DNA of 64,000 nucleotides from Brevibacillus reuszeri (GTDB lineage: Bacteria > Bacillota > Bacilli > Brevibacillales > Brevibacillaceae), in the NCBI RefSeq assembly GCF_002897295.1, contig NZ_BEXF01000008.1:1-64000 (forward strand), written 5' to 3'. How positions within the stretch are numbered: the first letter of the stretch is position 1; each line of letters begins with the position of its first letter. The notes beneath the pieces were generated by a model. The model saw nothing but the letters and a program-made list of their open reading frames with translations, was not told the origin of the DNA and made no database searches. Both the position numbers and the translations under genes were made by a program. Below are positions 1-8,091 of this stretch, piece by piece.

Positions 1-59
1 AGGATTTGTTCAATAGCCGTAATTTTTACCGGACCGGAAATCTTTGCTCTGTGAGACAT
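1..59 (-). CDS. Partial ORF at left edge, possible transposase-type helix-turn-helix protein
   Basis: Only the first 19 codons are inside the window; the frame reads MSHRAKISGPVKITAIEQI and is open to the edge. The ATG (59-57, minus strand) has an excellent AAGGAGGAGC ribosome binding site about 7 bases upstream, so a real gene probably begins here. The short N-terminus resembles the start of the helix-turn-helix of IS3/IS1182-type transposases or of a small DNA-binding protein, but 19 residues are too few to assign. A perfect 11-bp inverted repeat lies just upstream (79-110) and could be an insertion-sequence end or an operator. Confidence 0.45.
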   Translation of the reverse strand, partial: MSHRAKISGPVKITAIEQI

Positions 60-78
60 AAAAATGCTCCTCCTTGCA

Positions 79-110
79 GGTAGACAGTTTTATTATTTCA
101 ACTGTCTACC
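79..110. repeat. Perfect 11-bp inverted repeat upstream of the partial ORF
   Basis: GGTAGACAGTT (79-89) and AACTGTCTACC (100-110) are perfectly complementary around a 10-base AT-rich loop. It lies 20-50 bases upstream of the partial minus-strand ORF. It has no T-run typical of a terminator for either strand. It could be an operator or a terminal repeat of a mobile element extending left of the window. Confidence 0.5.
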
Positions 111-641
111 CGAAGGGGAGCATATCATTGTGTACGCGAATGAGAGGTTTTTTGTTGTGCAGATATTGCTTTCAGGCTTCCTGTGTGTCGAGAAGAATGA
201 AAGCGTTCTAATTATATATAGAAGAAACAGGTACCCCTCGGAGGAAAGAGCCTTTCAAAGGACGTTTTCTTCGGGGTTTTTGTGTTGCAGAAAAGTCCTT
301 CACAGTAGTTGGAATGTGCTTTTTCCCGAGATGACGTAGGCCATGTTTTTTATCCATAGTGAAAGCGCTTCCTGAATTTTTGGAATTGGGCATGTCGGCC
401 AATTATGGATGGCGATATGTAATAGAGGAGATTCGTAACAATATTATGATCAACTCGTGACTGCCATGTGAACACTTTGTCACAGAAATACTACGAAATA
501 TTGAACGTGCAAAAAAACAAGTACAAAAGAGGCCACTCTCTGATAGTATGTAGATGCGATTAGGAGACGTGTTCACCTATATTGAAAAAACGTAAAAAGA
601 GTTACATGCTTTCTGCTTGTGAAAGAGGAGGGATTAGGAGA
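111..641. other. Leader region upstream of qoxA, no convincing gene
   Basis: No open frame here has both a ribosome binding site and protein-like composition. A terminator-like hairpin with an imperfect stem lies at 234-281 (CCCC at 234-237, GGGG at 273-276, then T5). A strong cre match lies at 360-373 and a weaker one (12 of 14) at 198-211. The TTG at 582 is in frame with qoxA but is a poor start; the ATG at 642 is preferred. The long distance suggests a regulated leader for the oxidase operon. Confidence 0.5.
360..373. promoter_or_regulatory. cre (CcpA operator) match upstream of qoxABCD
   Basis: TGAAAGCGCTTCCT fits every position of the Bacillus cre consensus TGWAARCGYTWNCW. It lies about 270 bp upstream of the qoxA start. 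CcpA control of the oxidase is an inference from site and position; the direction of the effect cannot be read from sequence. Confidence 0.5.
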
Positions 642-1625
642 ATGAGTGGAGGAAAAATGCTGAGGCAAATCCAGTTTTGGATCTTGGCAGCGCTAGCAAC
701 CGTCCTGCTTTCGGGATGTGGTAGTGAATATCTTGTCTTGAATCCGAAAGGACCGGTAGCCGAGACACAGTACAATCTCATCATTATTTCTACGATTTTG
801 TGCGCGGTCATCATCATTCCGGTTCTTGCGCTTACTGCCTTTATCGTATATCGCTATAGGGATACGCCTGGCAATAAAGCACCGTACAAGCCGGAATGGG
901 CTCATAACACGGCGCTTGAAGTAATTTGGTGGGGAATCCCGGTGGTTATCATTGCGATCCTGGGTTACTTTACCGTTCGAGATGTTTATGTCTTAAAAGA
1001 ATCTCCTAATAAAGAAGTTGCACCAATGACCATTCAAGTTACGGCATTGGATTGGAAATGGATGTTTACTTATCCGGATCAAAACATCGCGACAGTTAAC
1101 TACCTAGAGATTCCTGCTGGAGTACCGATTCACTTCCAAGTGTCTGCAGAAGCTCCGATGAACTCTTTCTGGGTACCAGAGCTGGGTGGTCAAATTTACG
1201 CGATGGCGGGAATGGCTACAGAGCTGTACTTGCAAGCAGATGAACCAGGTGAGTTCCAAGGCTTTAGCTCTAACTTCTCTGGAAAAGACTTTGCTCATAT
1301 GCAGTTCAAGGTGGTTGCCAAACCACAAGACGAGTTCAATAAATGGGTGGATGAAGTAAAAGGTACGACTCCAGCCATGTCTAAAGAAGACTACAATGAA
1401 TTGAAAAAGCCTGGATTGACTGAGAAGAAGCTGTACTCCGCTTTCCCAGAAGGCTTGTTTGAAGAAATTCTTGCTCGATACAGCCATGGTCATGATATGG
1501 ATCATGTGATGAAAAAAGAACCTGCCGAGACAGGTGCGAAGTCTACGGATAGTTCACAAGCTACACATCAAATGTCTGATATGAGCAGTATGCCGGGTAT
1601 GGATCACTCCGGTATGAAGCATTAG
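642..1625 (+). CDS. qoxA: Cytochrome aa3 quinol oxidase subunit II
   Basis: Membrane lipoprotein subunit of the proton-pumping menaquinol oxidase; it helps bind quinol on the outer face. The frame is open from a TTG at 582, but the ATG at 642 has GGAGG ten bases upstream and gives a clean lipoprotein signal: hydrophobic residues 10-25 and lipobox LLSGC with Cys26. Two transmembrane helices follow (about 44-70 and 92-110), then a cupredoxin domain (about 122-245). The CuA ligand cysteines of cytochrome-c oxidases are absent (FSSNFSGKDFAHMQF where the Cys-rich loop would be), which identifies a quinol oxidase. The C-terminal 45 residues are rich in Met and His and may bind copper. First gene of qoxABCD; 20 bases separate it from qoxB. 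Confidence 0.93.
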   Translation: MSGGKMLRQIQFWILAALATVLLSGCGSEYLVLNPKGPVAETQYNLIIISTILCAVIIIPVLALTAFIVYRYRDTPGNKAPYKPEWAHNTALEVIWWGIPVVIIAILGYFTVRDVYVLKESPNKEVAPMTIQVTALDWKWMFTYPDQNIATVNYLEIPAGVPIHFQVSAEAPMNSFWVPELGGQIYAMAGMATELYLQADEPGEFQGFSSNFSGKDFAHMQFKVVAKPQDEFNKWVDEVKGTTPAMSKEDYNELKKPGLTEKKLYSAFPEGLFEEILARYSHGHDMDHVMKKEPAETGAKSTDSSQATHQMSDMSSMPGMDHSGMKH

Positions 1626-1645
1626 AGAGGGAGGAGGAATACCAA

Positions 1646-3616
1646 GTGTGGGAGAACATTAAGGAATTTGCATCCACGTTCTTTGTAACGGGTGACCCGC
1701 TAATTTACGGTGCGGACGTTTCGATTGCCCTTACCATGATAGCAATCGTGTTTGTACTGACCAAGTATAAAAAATGGGGTTGGCTGTGGCGCGAATGGCT
1801 GACTACGGTTGACCATAAACGTATCGGTATCATGTACTTGATCGCATCACTCTTGATGCTATTCCGCGGTGGGGTCGACGCCCTGCTGATGCGTTTACAG
1901 CTGGCATTCCCGAATATGGAGTTTTTACATTCGGAGCACTACAATGCGATTTTTACGACTCACGGTACGATCATGATTTTGTTCATGGCGATGCCGATGA
2001 TGTTCGGTTTGTTCAACATGGTAGTTCCGCTTCAATTAGGTGCGCGTGACGTAGCGTATCCATTCCTGAACGCACTTAGCTTCTGGCTGTTCATGCTCGG
2101 TGCGATGCTGTTCAACCTTTCGTTCGTAATCGGTGGTTCACCAGAAGCTGGTTGGCTGTCTTATCCACCGTTGTCACAAAATGATTTCAGTCCGGGACCA
2201 GGACAAAACTTCTGGATCTGGGGTATTCAAATTTCCGGTATCGGTAGCTTGGCTACGGGGATTAACTTCATCGTAACCATCCTGAAAATGCGTGCTCCTG
2301 GCATGAAATTGTCCCAAATGCCATTGTTCAGCTGGTCTGTATTGTCTTCCAGCATCATGATCATCTTTGCTTTCCCGATCTTGACGGTAACAATCGCACT
2401 GTTGTTCCTTGACCGTTTTGCAGGCGCCCACTTCTTTACAATGGACGGCGGCGGAAATCCGATGATGTATTTGAACCTCATCTGGATGTGGGGTCACCCT
2501 GAGGTATATATCGTAGTTGTACCAGCATTTGGTATCTTCTCTGAGGTTGTAGCAACCTTTTCTCGTAAAAAGATTTTCGGTTACAAATCCATGGTTTGGG
2601 CTTTGATGGCGATTGCCGTTGCGTCCTTCTTTACATGGGCTCACCACTTCTTCACCATGGGTACTAGTGCAAGTGTTATTGCGTTCTTTGCGATATCGAC
2701 GATGGTCATTGCGATTCCGACCGGTGTTAAGGTATTTAACTGGCTGTTTACGATGTTCCGTGGTCGGATATCCTTTAAACAACCAATGCTGTGGACCATC
2801 GCTTTTATCCCTTGTTTCCTCGTAGGTGGAGCAACGGGTGTTATGCTGGCGGTAGCACCGGCAGACTATCAATACCACAATAGCTACTTCCTGATTGCCC
2901 ACTTCCACCAAGTATTGATCGGTGGGGTAGTGTTCGGTTACCTGGCAGGTATTTACTACTGGTGGCCAAAACTGTTCGGCTTCAAGCTCGATGAGAAATT
3001 GGGCAAATGGGGCTTCTGGTTCTGGAATATCGGTTTCTATGTATGCTTCATGCCACAATACGCACTCGGCTTCATGGGTATGACTCGCCGTTACTATACG
3101 TACGGCTGGGATCGCGGTTGGGCAGATATGAACCTGGTTTCTACCGTCGGTGCTTTCATGATGGGGATCGGTTTCATTTTCCAAGTATGGCAAATCGCTT
3201 ACAGCATCAAGCATGGGGAGCGCGATAAAACAGGTGACCCATGGAATGGACGTACACTGGAATGGTCGATTCCATCGCCGGCTCCGTTCTATAACTTCGC
3301 TGTCGTGCCAACCGTGAAAGACTCTGACGACTGGTGGGCAACGAAACAAGCGAAAGCAAATGGTACGTATAAAGAAGAGCCTGTGCATCTGGAGCCAATC
3401 CACATGCCGAAAAACTCGGGCATACCGTTTATCATGTCTCTGTTCTGGTTCATGGTTGGATTTGGTTTCACGTTCGGATGGGTTTGGATTGCAGTAATTG
3501 GATTCATTGGAGTGTTTGCGTGCATGTGGGTACGTTCCTTCCAATATGATACGGATTATTATGTACCGGTGGATGAAGTGCGACGCACCGAGGCTTCACT
3601 GGGGAGGGTATTGTAA
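1646..3616 (+). CDS. qoxB: Cytochrome aa3 quinol oxidase subunit I
   Basis: Catalytic haem-copper subunit reducing oxygen to water and pumping protons in the cytoplasmic membrane; 656 residues, normal for QoxB. The heme-copper oxidase signature is complete: low-spin haem histidine in TTHGTIMILF, CuB histidine and cross-linked tyrosine in WGHPEVYI, the HH pair in WAHHFFTMG, and the haem histidines in AHFHQVLIGG. About 14-15 hydrophobic helices are visible. The start is GTG at 1646, with GGAGGAGG about 8 bases upstream. Its TAA overlaps the ATG of qoxC (TAATG), indicating translational coupling. Confidence 0.96.
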   Translation: MWENIKEFASTFFVTGDPLIYGADVSIALTMIAIVFVLTKYKKWGWLWREWLTTVDHKRIGIMYLIASLLMLFRGGVDALLMRLQLAFPNMEFLHSEHYNAIFTTHGTIMILFMAMPMMFGLFNMVVPLQLGARDVAYPFLNALSFWLFMLGAMLFNLSFVIGGSPEAGWLSYPPLSQNDFSPGPGQNFWIWGIQISGIGSLATGINFIVTILKMRAPGMKLSQMPLFSWSVLSSSIMIIFAFPILTVTIALLFLDRFAGAHFFTMDGGGNPMMYLNLIWMWGHPEVYIVVVPAFGIFSEVVATFSRKKIFGYKSMVWALMAIAVASFFTWAHHFFTMGTSASVIAFFAISTMVIAIPTGVKVFNWLFTMFRGRISFKQPMLWTIAFIPCFLVGGATGVMLAVAPADYQYHNSYFLIAHFHQVLIGGVVFGYLAGIYYWWPKLFGFKLDEKLGKWGFWFWNIGFYVCFMPQYALGFMGMTRRYYTYGWDRGWADMNLVSTVGAFMMGIGFIFQVWQIAYSIKHGERDKTGDPWNGRTLEWSIPSPAPFYNFAVVPTVKDSDDWWATKQAKANGTYKEEPVHLEPIHMPKNSGIPFIMSLFWFMVGFGFTFGWVWIAVIGFIGVFACMWVRSFQYDTDYYVPVDEVRRTEASLGRVL

Positions 3617-4236
3617 TGCAACAGATGGCTAAGCATCACGACCATGGTCACGGACACGATCATGATCATGGTCATGAAGAGCACGAACAACTAAAGGTTC
3701 TAGGTTTTTGGATCTTCGTTGTTACCGACTGCATTTTGTTCGGTTCGCTGTTTGCCACCTATGCGGTAATGATGCATAGCTACGCTGGTGGGCCGACTGG
3801 TAAAGAATTGTTTGAACTCCCAGGGATCATTGCTTCCACCTTTATCTTGCTGACAAGTAGCTTTACCAGTGGTTTGGCTGTCCTGGCAATGAACAAAGGC
3901 AAAGTAAAAGAAATGATCGCTTGGCTGGCTGTAACGGCTGTACTGGGTCTGTCCTTCGTAGTGCTGGAGATTAACGAGTTTACGCATTTGGTGCATGAAG
4001 GAGCAACCATGGCAACTAGTGGTTTCTGGTCTGCTTTCTTCACGCTGGTTGGTACGCACGGATTGCACGTATCCGTTGGTCTGTTCTGGATGGTAGCATT
4101 GATGATTCAGCTGAAACGTCGCGGAATCACACCTGTTACTCGCCGTAAAGTGACTAACCTGAGCTTGTACTGGCACTTCCTGGACGTTGTGTGGATTTTC
4201 CTCTTCACAGTCGTCTATCTGATGGGGGTGATGTAA
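3616..4236 (+). CDS. qoxC: Cytochrome aa3 quinol oxidase subunit III
   Basis: Subunit III of the quinol oxidase, five predicted membrane helices after a cytoplasmic N-terminus; 206 residues. The family core is recognisable (LGFWIFVVTDCILFGSLFATY, ending in LYWHFLDVVWIFLFTVVYL). The first 25 residues are an unusual His/Asp-rich stretch with repeated H-D-H and H-G-H triplets, which is not needed for the subunit III fold and may bind copper or zinc. Starts within the stop of qoxB and ends one base before qoxD. Confidence 0.94.
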   Translation: MQQMAKHHDHGHGHDHDHGHEEHEQLKVLGFWIFVVTDCILFGSLFATYAVMMHSYAGGPTGKELFELPGIIASTFILLTSSFTSGLAVLAMNKGKVKEMIAWLAVTAVLGLSFVVLEINEFTHLVHEGATMATSGFWSAFFTLVGTHGLHVSVGLFWMVALMIQLKRRGITPVTRRKVTNLSLYWHFLDVVWIFLFTVVYLMGVM

Positions 4237-4237
4237 G

Positions 4238-4555
4238 ATGACGCAACATGAAAATCATGGGGATCATCACAATCATGGATCGCTGAAATCGTACGTGATT
4301 GGTTTCATCCTGTCGATTGTGCTCACCATTATTCCACTGGTGCTAGTCATGAATCAGATGATGAGTAAAACAGCTACGCTGATTACCATCATGGTGATGG
4401 CCGTCTTGCAATTCGTGATTCAGCTGTTCTTCTTCATGCATATCCGCGAGGGAGAAAAGCCGCGTTACAACGTACAGACATTGATCCTGGGGCTTGTGAT
4501 TGTTTTGACAATCGTGCTTGGTTCTATTTGGATCATGACCTTTAACAAATACTAA
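4238..4555 (+). CDS. qoxD: Cytochrome aa3 quinol oxidase subunit IV
   Basis: Small assembly/stability subunit of the quinol oxidase: 105 residues, three hydrophobic helices (about 18-40, 45-70, 78-100) and the family feature FVIQLFFFMHI. The N-terminus is His-rich (MTQHENHGDHHNHG), as in qoxC. It begins one base after the qoxC stop and is followed after 9 bases by a strong terminator, so it is the last gene of the operon. Confidence 0.93.
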   Translation: MTQHENHGDHHNHGSLKSYVIGFILSIVLTIIPLVLVMNQMMSKTATLITIMVMAVLQFVIQLFFFMHIREGEKPRYNVQTLILGLVIVLTIVLGSIWIMTFNKY

Positions 4556-4564
4556 AAGAAGTTC

Positions 4565-4598
4565 AAAACCTCTTGGGGCATATCCCGAGAGGTTTTTT
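4565..4598 (+). terminator. Rho-independent terminator of qoxABCD
   Basis: AAAACCTCTTGGGG and CCCGAGAGGTTTTTT form a stem of about 10-12 bp around a 5-base loop, followed by T6. Confidence 0.85.
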
Positions 4599-4679
4599 GC
4601 TGTTCTTGCTTGTTGGCGCTTCGATCGCATGGTAAGATGTACGGAATTTACAAAAGAACATGCAAAAGGGAGTGAGAGT

Positions 4680-5204
4680 ATGGAGAAGCAGCTTCAATTG
4701 GTGAAGCCATCACAAGAATACTACGACGAATATGTTTCTTTTTACGAGGAATGGAAAAATAGCAAGGAGCCAATCGTGCCCTGGGTGGTGGACAAAGAGC
4801 CTTACGATTTTGCAGCCTATCTACATTTTTTGGAGAGCGAAGTGGACGAAAACATTCTTCCAGCAGATTTTGTGCCTCATACGACGTACTGGCTGAGACG
4901 AGAGGATGGACGGATCGTGGGAGCGGTCAACATCCGCCATCGGTTAAATGACCGCTTGCTTCGTGTAGGAGGGCACATCGGTTACGGGATCAGACCATCA
5001 GAGAGACAAAAAGGCTATGCCACTGCGATTCTGGCCAAGTCCCTAGAAATAACGAAAGAGCTGGGATTGGAAAAGGTATTGGTGGTTTGTGACAGCTGGA
5101 ATACGGCATCAGAAAAAACGATTCTGAAAAATGGCGGTGTGCTGGAATCCGATTATACCGAGGAAGATGGCAACGTAGTCAGAAGATATTGGATAGAACT
5201 ATAG
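4680..5204 (+). CDS. GNAT-family N-acetyltransferase
   Basis: Predicted acetyl-CoA-dependent N-acetyltransferase; substrate unknown. The frame is open from an ATG at 4629, but AAGGGAGTGAGAG precedes the ATG at 4680, giving 174 residues. The acetyl-CoA loop is visible as RPSERQKGYATAIL (about 112-125), followed by the typical C-terminal part (VCDSWNTASEKTILKNGG), where conserved Asn and the ILKNGG turn match small GNAT proteins of Bacilli. It stands alone between two terminators, so it is probably monocistronic. Confidence 0.82.
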   Translation: MEKQLQLVKPSQEYYDEYVSFYEEWKNSKEPIVPWVVDKEPYDFAAYLHFLESEVDENILPADFVPHTTYWLRREDGRIVGAVNIRHRLNDRLLRVGGHIGYGIRPSERQKGYATAILAKSLEITKELGLEKVLVVCDSWNTASEKTILKNGGVLESDYTEEDGNVVRRYWIEL

Positions 5205-5210
5205 GCAAAA

Positions 5211-5238
5211 GAGAGGGGGCTTTATTACCCTCTCTTTA
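5211..5238 (+). terminator. Terminator after the acetyltransferase gene
   Basis: GAGAGGG (5211-5217) and CCCTCTC (5228-5234) form a 7-bp stem followed by a T-rich tract. Confidence 0.7.
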
Positions 5239-5582
5239 TTTGTTTTGATTATAGGAGGTGATTAATAATATAAATATTCTTTATATTCAGAATAATGTTC
5301 TTGCCTATTTATTACGCTGGAAATAAAATATCTAGTAAATATGTGCGCTTTTTAAAATTGTTTTTTATCCTGCATCATTTTCTCACCCACAAAGCTGTGA
5401 AATCCTGCCCCCGCAACTACGATCTGCTTCCGCGCAACAAACTTCTATATAACCCAGCAATCGTTGGCTTATATAAATCAGTACCACCCTAGTTAAGGAG
5501 GGCTCGCTTTTTTATTGTTATCACGTTTTTTTATGCATAAGCGACAAAACAGATCGTTGAAAATCGACTAGGGGGTAAAAAG
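5239..5582. other. Intergenic region with an isolated SD-like sequence, a hairpin and a T-box-like core on the minus strand
   Basis: AGGAGGTGA at 5255-5263 is an excellent ribosome binding site but no standard start follows at usable distance. A long hairpin lies around 5450-5478 (TATATAACCCA paired with TTGGCTTATATA, one bulge). Next to it the minus strand reads AACTAGGGTGGTAC (5494-5481), like the conserved T-box antiterminator core, but without the rest of a T-box and without a gene downstream on that strand. The region carries the promoter of the next operon, which I cannot place with confidence. Confidence 0.4.
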
Positions 5583-6404
5583 ATGAAGAAATGGACGTTT
5601 ATGTGGTTGGCGCTGCTGCTGGTGATCGTGACGGGATGTTCTCAGGAGGCAGGGACGGGAGTGAGTGGTCCGTCCACGATCCAAAAGGTAGTGGATAAGA
5701 AAAAGCTTGTGATCGGTACTTCAAGCGGTTATTTTCCGTTTGAAATGAAGGACAAGGAAGGGAAGTTCGTCGGATATGACATGGATTTGGGAAAAGCAAT
5801 TGCGGATGCCCTGAAGGTAGAAGTTGAATTCAAGGATTACAGCGATTTTGGCGGTCTGATTCCCGCTCTGCAAACTGGTGATATCGACATGGTCATCTCC
5901 GGTATGACGATTCGAGGGGATCGAGCGCTCGCCGTCAGCTTTTCCGATCCATACTATTCATCGGGACAAGTCCTCATGGTTCCGAAAAAAGATAGTACGA
6001 CACAAAGCTGGAAGGAACTGGACCAGCCTGGTAAAAAAATCGCTGTAGGACAGGGCTCCACGGGTGCCCTACTGGCCAAGCAGCTGTTCAAGAACGCGAC
6101 AATCATGGATTTCGATGGCTTTACCAACGCTGCGCTGGCAGTGAAGCAGGCACAAGCAGACGCTCTTGTCTTTGATGAGCCGGGAGTTCGCGTTTTTGAA
6201 GTTATGAATGCCGACTCGGTTCGAGGTGTATACGAGGTGTTGTCCACTGAGAATCTGGGAATCGCATTGCCTTTGAATGATCAGGCCACGATTCAATGGG
6301 TGAATTCCTTCCTTGCTTCGTATCGGAACGGGCTGGACGATCAGATTTCGATCAATAAATGGTTCAAATCAAGCGAGTGGATCAATCAGGTGCAGCAGCA
6401 GTAA
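5583..6404 (+). CDS. Polar amino-acid ABC transporter, substrate-binding lipoprotein
   Basis: Extracellular, membrane-anchored binding protein (SBP_bac_3 family, as for Gln/Arg/Cys/His). The signal peptide ends in lipobox VTGC with Cys19, and the mature domain begins at about residue 37 with the family pattern KLVIGTSSGYFPFEMKDKEG. The substrate-binding Asp and Arg regions (GYDMDLGKAIADAL; VISGMTIRGDRA) are present. AGGGGGT lies about 8 bases before the ATG. It is first in a binding protein-permease-ATPase operon resembling artPQR of Bacillus subtilis. The exact amino acid cannot be told from sequence alone. Confidence 0.9.
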   Translation: MKKWTFMWLALLLVIVTGCSQEAGTGVSGPSTIQKVVDKKKLVIGTSSGYFPFEMKDKEGKFVGYDMDLGKAIADALKVEVEFKDYSDFGGLIPALQTGDIDMVISGMTIRGDRALAVSFSDPYYSSGQVLMVPKKDSTTQSWKELDQPGKKIAVGQGSTGALLAKQLFKNATIMDFDGFTNAALAVKQAQADALVFDEPGVRVFEVMNADSVRGVYEVLSTENLGIALPLNDQATIQWVNSFLASYRNGLDDQISINKWFKSSEWINQVQQQ

Positions 6405-6454
6405 AAATACGCCAAAGTATTACAGGTGAGCGTATGAAAGGAAGGGGGTAGAAC

Positions 6455-7108
6455 ATGGGTAGCGCCTGGAATGTGATTCCTCAAAATATGCATTTATTAT
6501 GGGATGGTTTATTGTTGACGCTGCAGCTGTCCGCATGCGCACTGCTCGTGAGTATCCCTGTAGGAATTTTGCTCGGATTATGCAGAATTTCCGGTAATCG
6601 GGTAGTTTCTTTTCTGGCAGTCAGCTACGTAGAGTTTATTCGCGGAGTTCCCTTGCTCGTCTTGCTGTTCTGGATCTATTTTGTACTCGGCAAGTATTTG
6701 AAAATGGGTCCCTTTTTGGCGGGGGTCTTCGGCTTGGGCTTGTTTTCGGCAGCCTTCATAGCTGAGATCGTACGGGCAGGAATTCAAGCTGTACCACGGG
6801 GGCAGATGGAGGCTGCTCGTTCCTCCGGGATGACGTACGTGCAGGCGATGCGTTTTATCATCCTGCCGCAAGCGATGCGCAAAGTATTGCCGCCTATGGC
6901 TTCCCAGTTTATTACTCTCATCAAGGACTCCTCGCTGGTATCCGTCATCTCTGTGGTCGATCTGACGCTGGTCGCCAAAAACCTGGTGTCTACGACGTTT
7001 CGCTCGCTGGAGGTATGGACGTTTGTAGCAATTATGTATTTCTGCATCACCTTTTTCCTGTCTCAAATCATCAGTGCGCTGGAGAGGCGATATCGGGTAT
7101 CTGAATAA
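6455..7108 (+). CDS. Polar amino-acid ABC transporter, permease
   Basis: Membrane permease of the HisM/ArtQ type, 217 residues with about five helices. The cytoplasmic EAA loop that docks the ATPase is clear (GQMEAARSSGMTYVQAMRFIILPQAMR, about 113-139). GGAAGGGGGT lies just before the ATG at 6455. A single permease gene implies that the transporter works as a homodimer. It lies 50 bases after the binding-protein gene and 37 bases before the ATPase gene. Confidence 0.92.
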   Translation: MGSAWNVIPQNMHLLWDGLLLTLQLSACALLVSIPVGILLGLCRISGNRVVSFLAVSYVEFIRGVPLLVLLFWIYFVLGKYLKMGPFLAGVFGLGLFSAAFIAEIVRAGIQAVPRGQMEAARSSGMTYVQAMRFIILPQAMRKVLPPMASQFITLIKDSSLVSVISVVDLTLVAKNLVSTTFRSLEVWTFVAIMYFCITFFLSQIISALERRYRVSE

Positions 7109-7145
7109 AGGATGCGCATGATCTACGGTACAAGGAGGCCCGGCA

Positions 7146-7874
7146 GTGATCCAAATCAAACAAGTAAACAAAAGCTACGGAAGTGTCAATGTCCTGCAAG
7201 ATATCAACATGGAAATACCTGAGTCCAATGTATATGCCCTGATCGGACCAAGCGGAGCGGGAAAAAGCACGCTAATTCGCAGCATGAACGCACTGGAGTC
7301 AATCGAGACAGGTGAAATCATTGTCGATGGGACGTCCGTACACGATCGACGGACGAATATTAACAAATTGCGGTCAGATATCGGTTTTGTCTTCCAATCG
7401 TTTAATCTGTATCCACATCTGACTGCGGTAGAAAATGTAGCGATAGCCCCTGTTCAGGTGAAAAAGGTGCCAAAGGAAGAAGCAACGGAAAAAGCAAAAA
7501 AACTGCTGACATCACTTGGGCTGGGAGAGAAATACGACTCGTTCCCAGGTCAGCTTTCTGGTGGACAGCAGCAGCGGGTAGCTATCGCGCGGGCACTCGC
7601 CATGGACCCGAAAGTCATGCTGTTCGATGAACCGACCTCTGCCCTAGACCCGGAGATGATCAAGGAAGTGTTGGATGCGATTAGGGGCCTTGCTTCTAGT
7701 GGAATGACGATGGTGGTCGTCACACATGAAATGGGGTTTGCCCGGGAAATTTGTGATCAGATCGTATTCATGGCAGCTGGCAGGATTGTGGAGGTCGCCC
7801 CGCCGGAACAATTTTTTACCGATCCAAAATCTGATCGGGCGAAAGACTTTTTATCAAAAGTACTGAATCATTAG
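7146..7874 (+). CDS. Polar amino-acid ABC transporter, ATP-binding protein
   Basis: Energises the upstream permease; 242 residues, the usual size. Walker [10 protein letters not shown] at 34-42, signature [15 protein letters not shown], Walker [15 protein letters not shown] and the H-loop VVTHEMGFA are all intact. The start is GTG at 7146 behind CAAGGAGG. Last transporter gene; a small gene and an amidohydrolase follow after 46 bases with no terminator visible, so they may be co-transcribed. Confidence 0.94.
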   Translation: MIQIKQVNKSYGSVNVLQDINMEIPESNVYALIGPSGAGKSTLIRSMNALESIETGEIIVDGTSVHDRRTNINKLRSDIGFVFQSFNLYPHLTAVENVAIAPVQVKKVPKEEATEKAKKLLTSLGLGEKYDSFPGQLSGGQQQRVAIARALAMDPKVMLFDEPTSALDPEMIKEVLDAIRGLASSGMTMVVVTHEMGFAREICDQIVFMAAGRIVEVAPPEQFFTDPKSDRAKDFLSKVLNH

Positions 7875-7920
7875 CCGTTTCCCAAAGTAATCACGAGCTG
7901 CTTGTTTGGAGGGCGTGTAG

Positions 7921-8091
7921 ATGAAAGTGGACTTGATCATTATGGAAAACCGCAAGCTGATAACAGTGGATGAAAAAGAAGCAATCGGGCAAGCACGAGG
8001 GGCTGCTAATCAAATTAGTCGTCGTTCTCAGGCAGATATTGCGGCTCTAGGAAGTGACGTTTACAGGATGATGGAGGAGGGATATCTATGA
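7921..8091 (+). CDS. Small 56-residue protein coupled to the amidohydrolase
   Basis: A 56-codon frame with an excellent ribosome binding site (GGAGGG seven bases before the ATG) and a stop that overlaps the next start (ATGA at 8088-8091). The protein begins MKVDLIIMENRKLITVDEKE and ends in MMEEGYL. It is polar and mostly helical by composition, with no signal peptide or membrane segment. I do not recognise a family. The position suggests a partner or regulator of the amidohydrolase or transporter, but that is inference. Confidence 0.65.
   Translation: MKVDLIIMENRKLITVDEKEAIGQARGAANQISRRSQADIAALGSDVYRMMEEGYL

Noticed and set aside
64-339. 91-codon plus-strand ORF beginning MLLLAGRQFYYF
   Set aside because: It overlaps the ribosome binding site and promoter region of the divergent partial gene, has no ribosome binding site of its own and has unlikely composition.
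2174-3544. 456-codon antisense ORF inside qoxB
   Set aside because: It is the shadow of the strongly supported qoxB frame, and the translated sequence has no family features.
5295-5492. 65-codon ORF downstream of AGGAGGTGA at 5255
   Set aside because: The ribosome binding site lies more than 30 bases from the ATG and the protein shows no family or plausible composition. The in-frame ATT codons nearer the site give only about 20 codons.
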